Shown piece after piece: positions 31,646-37,608 of a DNA stretch of 37,608 nucleotides. This DNA is from CBFIHN01 sp965662575 (lineage in GTDB: Bacteria > Pseudomonadota > Gammaproteobacteria > Francisellales > CACEW01), in assembly GCA_965662575.1 (NCBI GenBank), contig CBFIHN010000011.1, forward strand, positions 1-37,608. The letters run 5' to 3'. Under the pieces are notes generated by a model. That model was not told where the DNA came from. It saw only the letters and a list, made by a program, of their open reading frames with translations, and ran no database searches. A program made the position numbers and the translations under genes. Numbering within the stretch: the stretch's first letter is position 1; each line of letters starts with the position of its first letter.

Positions 31646-34174
31646 ATGATATTTATGTTGCCTCATGCCATGAAGACTATTGTGCTTACGTTGACAGCCA
31701 CTAATCGCTTAGCCAGAGTGCTTAAAGAGCGTACTCTTGAAAGTTGTCAGGTTGCTGATGTTTCACACATTATGCCACTAAAGGAGTGGATTGAGTTAAC
31801 CTGGGCTTATTTGGCAACCTTGGATCATCAGTTGCCGACTTTGATGCCTGCTCAGCAATCTCAATGTCTATGGCGTGATTATGCGGATGAATTGATGGCT
31901 GATTATATTGGGCGTTCAGGTATTGCAAATGAAGCCTATCAAGCGTGGCAGTTGTTGCAACAGTGGATGCTCGATATAGGGCAATTAAATCCATGGTGCC
32001 ATCAAGCTGATGTCGCATTTTTTAAGCGTTGCGCAGTGGCGTATGAGCGTTTTTTAGCTGAGAGCCAGGCGATTGATGATAGCCAATGCTTGTCGGTGCT
32101 TTGTGCCCACCTAACAAGGCTTAATTTGCCAAATTGTATCAGTTTTCAAGGCTTTACTGAGCTAACACCGCAGCTTGAAATGTTGATTGGGCAACTCCAA
32201 ATGTTGGGCGTCGACGTGAATATGCTGACAAAACAGGCGCTAACAGATGATGTTAATGTGATTGCTTGTGATAGTGAATTTGATGAATATCAGCATGCTT
32301 TTGAGAGGGCAAGAGCGTTTTTAAGGCAATGCCCGTCTAAGCGATTTATCATTGTTGTACCGCAATTACAGCAACAGCGAGAGAAATTAAGTAGGTTGTC
32401 AGCACATTATTTTCCCGGCGGTGGTGTTGAAATATCCGGCGGTGTTGAGCTGACAGTGCAACCATTGGTAGCTGATGCGTTGACCATTTTGTCTGCGTCA
32501 TATTTAAAAGACGCTCATCGTTTATTGGCCCTTTTGCGTTCACCATTTATTCGCTTAGCGCGACAATATCAAGCTACTCGAGATCAGCAAGATCTGATGC
32601 TGCGTGATCACATTGCTGCCAATGCTGGTTTAGATGACCTAAGGCCCTATTTGACTGATCCGACGCTTGCGGAAATTTTAGATGATGAACGATTGACTAT
32701 AGTGGCAGAAAAACTCTCGATTCATGAGCATGTTAAGAAGATGCTGGATCTCTTGACTGCATGGGGATGGCCAGGTGATTACGCATTAAAGAGGAATGAA
32801 CAACAGATAATAGCGAGGTTCTATCATGAGATTGAGGGGCTGCTAGCCTTCGATGAGTTAAAGTCATCATGGTGCTGGCACGAGGTGATGGCGCTGCTAT
32901 CGCAGAAACTCGCCGCGGTGGTATTTCAACAAAAAGCACAAGGGCGGACCCAGTTGAAAGTTTTAGGCTTTTTAGAAGTAGGAGGTATTGATGCTGATGT
33001 GATCTACTTATGTGGTTGTTCGGATATGCAGTTGCCGGCGACTGCCAAATTGAATACATTTATCCCGCAACAAATTCAACGCCAATACAACATGCCACAT
33101 AGCTCTTGTGAGCGTGAGTATCAATTTGCCGTGCAAAGTTTACATATGCTGCGTCAGCAGGCATCAGTGGTGTATCTCAGTTATGCACGACAAGTGTCAG
33201 GTCTTAAGGCTCGTAAAAGCCCTTTGCTTGCTGATTTTGTTGAGCAACCCTATCAAGGTGAGGTGTTAAATAGGGTGGGCGGCCCCTTGGAGCCTATTGT
33301 TGAATATCCAGCACCTATTGTGGCGGAAGAGGCTACATTGGCTGGCGGTGCTGCAGTGCTAAAATCTCAGGCACTTTGTCCTTTCCAATCATTTGCGCGG
33401 TATCGTCTGCAGGCGCGAGAGATGCCGAGCCTGACAATGTATCCTGATTCGGCATTGAAAGGGAGTATTATTCATCAGGCACTGGCGTATTGTTGGCAAC
33501 AGTTGAAAACCAGTGAGGGATTGAATGCTATGCCGCTTGATTCGTTGGTTAGTCGTTCGGTCTATCGCAGCTTAAAACAATGGCAATCACGTTATCCTTT
33601 TTATTTAAGTTCCTCGGTCTTTACCTTGGAGTATCAGCGAATACAAAAACTAATTATGACGTGGCTGACGCTGGAAAAGCAAAGACCTCCTTTTCGGGTG
33701 CTTGGATATGAAAAAACGTATCAGGTTACAGTAAAAAAACTGACAATTTCATTGCGAATTGATCGTGTTGATCAGTTGGAGGGTGGGGAAGTGCTCGTCT
33801 TGGATTACAAAACCGGCGTGGTTAATATGGCGGATTGGTTTAAGGGGCGATTAATTGAGCCGCAACTGCCACTGTATGTTTTTGCGACACAGGCGTCAGC
33901 AGCAGCATTTGCTTCTTTGCGTGCAGGTGATACAAAGCTAATTGGTATTGCCAGTCATGCCGTTACATTGCCTGGGCTTGCGTCAGTGGCTGGCAGTCGT
34001 CATAGTCAGTTTGATCAGTGGTCTGAGTTGGTGTCACATTGGCGCCAGCAGCTAGATGATTTGGCTTTAGAGTTTCAATGTGGTTGTGCTGATGTTAACC
34101 CATTTTCAGCGCAGGCTGCTTGTCAATTTTGTGATTTATCGTCATTGTGTCGAGTTCAAGACAGTACACGATAA
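31646..34174 (+). CDS. AddB-like PD-(D/E)XK nuclease (probable DNA repair protein)
   Basis: This 842-residue protein resembles the gammaproteobacterial 'probable DNA repair protein' group (TIGR03623 type), related to AddB. The first two thirds are a degenerate helicase-like region without a Walker A motif. At the C-terminus a RecB-type nuclease shows RIDRVDQLEGGEVLVLDYKTG, in which D720 and K722 are the catalytic pair. An AddB-style iron-sulfur cluster is indicated by C578 (ALCPFQSFARYRL) and the terminal ACQFCDLSSLCRV (C826, C829, C835). In many relatives a UvrD/RecB-type helicase gene follows directly; here pgsA follows on the other strand, so the partner must be elsewhere or lost. The 5' end is uncertain, with ATGs at 31646, 31658 and 31670. 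The 3' end overlaps pgsA by 19 bases. Confidence 0.88.
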   Translation: MIFMLPHAMKTIVLTLTATNRLARVLKERTLESCQVADVSHIMPLKEWIELTWAYLATLDHQLPTLMPAQQSQCLWRDYADELMADYIGRSGIANEAYQAWQLLQQWMLDIGQLNPWCHQADVAFFKRCAVAYERFLAESQAIDDSQCLSVLCAHLTRLNLPNCISFQGFTELTPQLEMLIGQLQMLGVDVNMLTKQALTDDVNVIACDSEFDEYQHAFERARAFLRQCPSKRFIIVVPQLQQQREKLSRLSAHYFPGGGVEISGGVELTVQPLVADALTILSASYLKDAHRLLALLRSPFIRLARQYQATRDQQDLMLRDHIAANAGLDDLRPYLTDPTLAEILDDERLTIVAEKLSIHEHVKKMLDLLTAWGWPGDYALKRNEQQIIARFYHEIEGLLAFDELKSSWCWHEVMALLSQKLAAVVFQQKAQGRTQLKVLGFLEVGGIDADVIYLCGCSDMQLPATAKLNTFIPQQIQRQYNMPHSSCEREYQFAVQSLHMLRQQASVVYLSYARQVSGLKARKSPLLADFVEQPYQGEVLNRVGGPLEPIVEYPAPIVAEEATLAGGAAVLKSQALCPFQSFARYRLQAREMPSLTMYPDSALKGSIIHQALAYCWQQLKTSEGLNAMPLDSLVSRSVYRSLKQWQSRYPFYLSSSVFTLEYQRIQKLIMTWLTLEKQRPPFRVLGYEKTYQVTVKKLTISLRIDRVDQLEGGEVLVLDYKTGVVNMADWFKGRLIEPQLPLYVFATQASAAAFASLRAGDTKLIGIASHAVTLPGLASVAGSRHSQFDQWSELVSHWRQQLDDLALEFQCGCADVNPFSAQAACQFCDLSSLCRVQDSTR

Positions 34175-34722
34175 GCTGCTGATAAATAACGTTGCATTGA
34201 CCATAAAGTTAACAATACAGCAACGTATAGCAAAAAAACGCCTGCAACAGTCACCACAGAAAATTGTGCAGGCTGAGATAATAAAATCAAGATGGCGAAC
34301 ATTTGTGTTGCCGTTTTAATTTTACCTATTGTCGATACTTTAACAATGGCACGCTGACCAAGTTCGGCCATCCATTCTCTTAGAGCGGAGATAACAATCT
34401 CTCGCGCTACAATAATAATACCAGGAATAGTCACCCAGGCTGATTGATAATTGGCGACAAGTAGCACCAATGCTGCAGCAATCATTAATTTGTCGGCAAC
34501 TGGGTCGAGAAATGCGCCAAACGCAGAGGTTTGTTTTAGTGTGCGAGCTAAATAACCATCTAGCCAGTCAGTCATTGATGCTAACAAGAAAAATAGGGCA
34601 GCTATATAGTAATGCCCTGAAAACTTCCAGTAAAATACGACGATAAAACAAGGGATTAGCGCGATTCTAATGAGTGTTAGTATGTTGGGGAGATTAAAAA
34701 AAGGCTGTTTTTGAATGGCCAT
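34156..34722 (-). CDS. pgsA: CDP-diacylglycerol--glycerol-3-phosphate 3-phosphatidyltransferase
   Basis: Makes phosphatidylglycerol phosphate, the committed step to phosphatidylglycerol and cardiolipin, in the inner membrane. Its 188 residues have several transmembrane segments. The CDP-alcohol phosphotransferase motif is complete: DWLDGYLART, then FGAFLDPVADK (D-x2-D-G-x2-A-R-x8-G-x3-D-x3-D). The N-terminal NLPNILTLIRIALIP is also typical. The ATG at 34722 is the start. The gene is convergent with the AddB-like nuclease gene and overlaps it by 19 bases. It is divergent from acpP, with 211 bases between them that contain the strong acpP promoter. Confidence 0.96.
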   Translation of the reverse strand: MAIQKQPFFNLPNILTLIRIALIPCFIVVFYWKFSGHYYIAALFFLLASMTDWLDGYLARTLKQTSAFGAFLDPVADKLMIAAALVLLVANYQSAWVTIPGIIIVAREIVISALREWMAELGQRAIVKVSTIGKIKTATQMFAILILLSQPAQFSVVTVAGVFLLYVAVLLTLWSMQRYLSAAYRVLS

Positions 34723-34811
34723 AATCTGCGTTCAACTTTGCTGCTGTGAGTTGATTATAACAGGAGTTGTTATCTTTTCGAGAGGGTTTAGGCAGTGGCG
34801 TAAGAATTCAC

Positions 34812-34839
34812 TTGCAATTTGTTTGTGTCGGGGTATACT
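34812..34839 (+). promoter_or_regulatory. Strong sigma70 promoter of acpP
   Basis: TTGCAA (34812-34817) and TATACT (34834-34839) are 16 bases apart, and each is close to consensus. The predicted transcript start is near 34846, leaving a leader of about 88 bases before the acpP ATG. It fits the very high expression expected of acyl carrier protein. Confidence 0.7.
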
Positions 34840-34933
34840 GCACCGGAAATTTACTTCAGTTTTAACTCGATGCTCTTTGGTCTTCCATAAGTTAAAGAGC
34901 TAAACTATGTTAACCAATAGAGGAAATACAAAA

Positions 34934-35170
34934 ATGAGTAGTGTTGAAGAGCGCGTCAAAAAAATCATCGTTGAGCAACTTGGTGTAAAGGAAGAAGAAG
35001 TGACTCCTGAAGCATCATTTGTTGATGATCTCGGTGCAGATTCACTGGATACTGTTGAGCTAGTTATGGCTTTGGAAGAAGAGTTTGAAACTGAAATTCC
35101 AGATGAAGAAGCTGAGAAAATTGCAACGGTTAAAGACGTTTATACGTATATTGAAGCCGCTAGCAAGTAA
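34934..35170 (+). CDS. acpP: Acyl carrier protein
   Basis: Carries fatty acyl chains on a 4'-phosphopantetheine arm through type II fatty acid synthesis. It has 78 residues and is very acidic. The modification site is S37 in DDLGADSLDTVELVMALEEE, and the protein is close to E. coli AcpP throughout (MSSVEERVKKIIVEQLGVKEE). The ATG at 34934 is preferred, with AGAGGAA about 11 bases upstream; an in-frame ATG at 34907 would add nine residues unlike the family. The usual upstream genes fabH, fabD and fabG are absent here, and the gene has its own promoter. A terminator-like hairpin separates it from fabF. Confidence 0.98.
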   Translation: MSSVEERVKKIIVEQLGVKEEEVTPEASFVDDLGADSLDTVELVMALEEEFETEIPDEEAEKIATVKDVYTYIEAASK

Positions 35171-35193
35171 TTTATATCATATAAGTTAAATTG

Positions 35194-35233
35194 GCGAGCA
35201 ATACATTTGTCTGTGTTGCTCGCTATTTTTTTT
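35194..35233 (+). terminator. Rho-independent terminator between acpP and fabF
   Basis: GCGAGCAA (35194-35201) pairs with TTGCTCGC (35216-35223), with three more possible pairs inside (ACA/TGT). It is followed by TATTTTTTTT (35224-35233). It lies 24 bases after the acpP stop and directly before the fabF ribosome-binding site. It can act as a partial terminator that keeps acpP mRNA far more abundant than fabF mRNA. Confidence 0.85.
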
Positions 35234-35246
35234 GGGAGATCTTGTT

Positions 35247-36482
35247 TTGGCAAAACGCAGAGTAGTGGTCACAGGTTTAGGCATGCTTTCACCTGTCGGT
35301 TTAGACGTTGAATCAACTTGGGCGGCAATTCTTGCTGGTCAAAGTGGTATTGCGCCCATCACTAATTTTGATGCGCAAGATTTTCCTGTGCGTTTTGCTG
35401 GATGTGTTTCAAATTTTGAGCCAACCGAATACATTACCAAAAAAGACGTTAAAAAAATGGACATATCATTGCAGTATGGCTTTGCTGCCGCGGTACAAGC
35501 ATGGCGTGATGCAGGTATTGAAGTCAATGAAGAAAATGCCGCCCGTATCGGGGTAGCAATTGGCTCGGGTATCGGTGGATTGACAACGATGGAAGATAAT
35601 TTCCGTCAATATATTGATAATGGCCCAAGAAAGATTTCCCCATTTTTTATTCCCGCTTCGATTATTAATATGATTTCAGGCAATGTGGCTATTCGATTTG
35701 GCTTAAAAGGGCCTAATATAGCTATTGTGACTGCCTGTACAACGGGGACGCATAATATTGGTTATGCTGCGCGTACTATTGCCTATGGCGATGCCGATGT
35801 CATGTTGGCCGGCGGGGCGGAAAAAGCTAGTTGTGCATTAGGACTGGGTGGTTTTGCTGCGGCTCGAGCCTTATCTCGCCGTAATGATGATCCACAAAAG
35901 GCCAGCCGCCCTTGGGATAAAGATCGTGATGGCTTCGTGTTAGGTGATGGTGCAGGTGTTATGGTTTTGGAGGAATATGAAGCTGCCAAAGCGCGTGGTG
36001 CAAAAATTTACGCAGAGTTGACTGGCTTCGGTATGAGTGCAGATGCTTATCATATGACCTTGCCCGATGGTATTGGAGCTTATCATGCGATGAAAAATGC
36101 TGTTGTTGATGCAAGGATTTCAGCATCTGAAATTGACTATATTAATGCGCATGGCACATCAACACCAGCGGGAGATGTCATTGAGTCTCAAGCGGTTGAG
36201 CGATTGATGGGCGCAGATGCTGCTAAAATTTCTATCAGTTCAACTAAGTCTATGACAGGGCATTTATTAGGTGCTGCCGGCGCTATTGAAGCGATTTTTT
36301 CAGTATTGTCGATACGGGATCAGGTTGCGCCACCAACCATTAACCTTGAAAATCTTGATGAGGGTTGTCATCTTGATTATGTTCCTAATCAGGCGAAAAA
36401 ACGTGATATTGAGGTGGCTCTCTCTAACTCTTTCGGGTTTGGTGGAACCAATGGCTCACTAATTTTCAAGCGCACAGTCTAA
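35247..36482 (+). CDS. fabF: 3-oxoacyl-ACP synthase II (beta-ketoacyl-ACP synthase II)
   Basis: Elongates acyl-ACP with malonyl-ACP in fatty acid synthesis and governs chain elongation to C18 unsaturated chains. The 411 residues are close to E. coli FabF. The nucleophilic cysteine is in TACTTGTHNIGYAA (near residue 163), and the two active histidines are in NAHGTSTPAGD and KSMTGHLLGAAGA. The C-terminal SNSFGFGGTNGSL is conserved. The start chosen is a TTG at 35247 (MAKRRVVVTGLGMLSP), with GGGAG eight bases upstream; no ATG fits. It is probably transcribed by read-through past the acpP terminator. It ends one base before tmk, so the genes usually lying between them (pabC, mltG) are absent here. 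Confidence 0.97.
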   Translation: MAKRRVVVTGLGMLSPVGLDVESTWAAILAGQSGIAPITNFDAQDFPVRFAGCVSNFEPTEYITKKDVKKMDISLQYGFAAAVQAWRDAGIEVNEENAARIGVAIGSGIGGLTTMEDNFRQYIDNGPRKISPFFIPASIINMISGNVAIRFGLKGPNIAIVTACTTGTHNIGYAARTIAYGDADVMLAGGAEKASCALGLGGFAAARALSRRNDDPQKASRPWDKDRDGFVLGDGAGVMVLEEYEAAKARGAKIYAELTGFGMSADAYHMTLPDGIGAYHAMKNAVVDARISASEIDYINAHGTSTPAGDVIESQAVERLMGADAAKISISSTKSMTGHLLGAAGAIEAIFSVLSIRDQVAPPTINLENLDEGCHLDYVPNQAKKRDIEVALSNSFGFGGTNGSLIFKRTV

Positions 36483-36483
36483 C

Positions 36484-37119
36484 ATGCCAAAAGGTAAGTT
36501 TATTACCTTGGAAGGGGGGGAGGGTAGTGGGAAAAGCACTAGCCTACCATTCATCAAAGATCTGCTTGAAAACCAAGGTCTTGAGGTTGTCATGACGCAT
36601 GAGCCTGGCGGGACTTTATTGGCTGAGCAGATACGCCAGTTACTGTTGTTTCCTGTTAATCAAGAAAAAATTGTCGAAGATACTGAACTATTATTAATGT
36701 TTGCTTCACGCGCACAGCATATTGCACAGGTGATCCGTCCGGCAGTTAATGCAGGTAAATGGGTTGTTTGTTCACGCTTTACCGATTCAACTTATGCCTA
36801 CCAGGGTGGCGGCCGTGGTGTTGAACTAGCACGGATAAACCAACTAGAAAGCTGGGTGCATAAAGACTTTCAACCTGATCTTACCTTGCTATTTGACTTG
36901 CCTGTTGAGTTAGGTATTTCTCGTGCGAAACAACGTGCAAAACTCGATCGTATTGAACAAGAAAATATTGAATTTTTTTCCAGGGTTAGAGCAGCTTATT
37001 TACAGCGTGCCAAGCAGGACTGTCGATATCAGGTTATTAATGCAGCACAAAGTATTTCAAGTGTTCAAGAGCAATTAAGGCAGGAAATAAAAACGTTAGT
37101 TCGCAGATTCAACAACTAA
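36484..37119 (+). CDS. tmk: Thymidylate kinase
   Basis: Phosphorylates dTMP to dTDP for DNA synthesis. The 211 residues are near the usual 210. The P-loop is GGEGSGKST (about residues 10-18). The other conserved blocks are THEPGGTLLAEQIR, LLLMFASRAQH, VVCSRFTDSTYAYQGGGRG and FDLPVELGISRAKQR. The gene starts one base after the fabF stop, without its own Shine-Dalgarno, so translational coupling is likely. The last codons (RRFNN and stop) lie within a sequence that looks like the end of the adjacent IS30-family element, so the native C-terminus may have been replaced. The usual next gene (holB) is displaced by the IS. Confidence 0.96.
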   Translation: MPKGKFITLEGGEGSGKSTSLPFIKDLLENQGLEVVMTHEPGGTLLAEQIRQLLLFPVNQEKIVEDTELLLMFASRAQHIAQVIRPAVNAGKWVVCSRFTDSTYAYQGGGRGVELARINQLESWVHKDFQPDLTLLFDLPVELGISRAKQRAKLDRIEQENIEFFSRVRAAYLQRAKQDCRYQVINAAQSISSVQEQLRQEIKTLVRRFNN

Positions 37120-37127
37120 TCCGCCAC
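37103..37127. repeat. Putative terminal inverted repeat of the IS30-family element
   Basis: The sequence GCAGATTCAACAACTAATCC, reaching to about 37127, lies just outside the transposase stop. It contains AGATTCAA, the core of the E. coli IS30 end (TGTAGATTCAATTGG, from memory). It includes the final codons and the TAA stop of tmk (37117-37119). The other IS end is beyond the window, so the exact border and target duplication cannot be seen. Confidence 0.45.
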
Positions 37128-37135
37128 CCTGAGTA

Positions 37136-37608
37136 TTAAGCAGCCAACTGTATTTCCATCATTTGTCTCGGTGTTTTATATCCTAAAGTTTTTCTAGGCC
37201 GATCGTTGAGCTGGTCTTCAATCCACTGAAGTTTTTCATCCGTCAGCTCTGCAAAGGAACTTCCTTTTGGCAAATATTGCCTCAACAGCCCATTCGTGTT
37301 TTCATTCAAACCACGCTCCCAAGAATGATATGGCTTGGCAAAGTAAATATCAATACCAAGTGCATTTTTAATATGCTGGTGCCAAGCAAACTCTTTGCCA
37401 TTATCAAAAGTCAATGTTAAGAGCAGCGCCACTTGAAAGGCTTTAAAAGCTTTCAAGATCGCAACATTCGTTTCAGGCGCAGTTTTGTTACTGATACGAC
37501 TAAACTTAGAGAATTTTGTTTTGCGCTCAACAAGCGTGACGACGGCACCCGAACCATCCTTACCAAGAACCAGATCACCTTCCCAGTCGCCAACACGAGA
37601 TTTTTCCT
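37136..37608 (-). mobile_element. IS30-family transposase, partial (C-terminal part)
   Basis: The minus-strand frame is open from the right edge of the window to a TAA at 37136, giving the last 157 residues of a DDE transposase. The IS30 features are all visible: RVGDWEGDLVLGKDGSGAV with the first catalytic Asp, LTFDNGKEFAWHQHI with the second, and HSWERGLNENTNGLLRQYLP with the catalytic Glu. The C-terminus NDRPRKTLGYKTPRQMME is typical. The N-terminal helix-turn-helix region is outside the window. No frameshift is seen, so the element may be active. It is inserted directly behind tmk, on the opposite strand. Confidence 0.93.

Noticed and set aside
1..37608. CRISPR arrays, tRNA and rRNA genes
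   Set aside because: No regularly spaced direct repeats and no tRNA-like or rRNA-like sequence was seen in any intergenic region.

Overview
The window is a chromosomal segment of a gammaproteobacterium. The gloB / methyltransferase / rnhA / dnaQ block, glyQ-glyS, parE, acpP-fabF-tmk and a DUF2062-comEC pair are all of gammaproteobacterial type. A large AT-rich orphan gene, an hcp-vgrG pair, a class III Fic enzyme, small palindromic repeats and an IS30 element point to a host-associated lineage (Legionellales/Piscirickettsia-like would fit, but this is a guess). It is draft sequence: two runs of exactly ten N (9991-10000 and 15938-15947) interrupt genes.

Layout. 1-2276: gloB (partial, minus), then methyltransferase, rnhA and dnaQ as an overlapping plus-strand operon. 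2314-7295: minus-strand genes mltA, ppa, an MFS transporter, xseA and a DUF2062 membrane protein. 7331-9550: comEC. 9691-12364: a foreign-looking AT-rich gene with coiled coils, an internal duplication and two hydrophobic segments, broken by an assembly gap. 12357-14225: a KimA-like APC permease, then a 140-bp palindromic MITE-like element. 14532-17473: glyQ-glyS and a hairpin terminator. 17554-19568: tolC and a divergent pcm (minus). 19634-23711: gpmI, parE and a Fic AMP-transferase. 23725-25418: a PstS-like periplasmic protein and an outer-membrane porin (minus). 25614-28023: vgrG and hcp (minus) with a half copy of the MITE between them. 28024-28485: a non-coding region with three clustered DnaA-box-like sites beside AT-rich DNA. 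28486-37119: CBS protein, lepB, GNAT (minus), psd (minus), an AddB-like nuclease, pgsA (minus), acpP, fabF and tmk. 37136 to the end: an IS30-family transposase (minus, partial) whose terminal repeat seems to overlap the end of tmk.

How the genes fit together. Most of the window is housekeeping: replication and repair (rnhA, dnaQ, xseA, parE, AddB-like nuclease), translation (glyQS), phospholipid and fatty acid synthesis (psd, pgsA, acpP, fabF), dTMP supply (tmk), protein export (lepB, tolC) and envelope turnover (mltA). The accessory content is the orphan coiled-coil gene, hcp-vgrG (type VI secretion tube and spike), the Fic enzyme placed directly behind parE (the ParE/GyrB ATPase is a known target class of Fic toxins), and the repeats. 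The most interesting leads are the AT-rich orphan gene, the parE-fic arrangement, the origin-like DnaA-box cluster and the MITE family.
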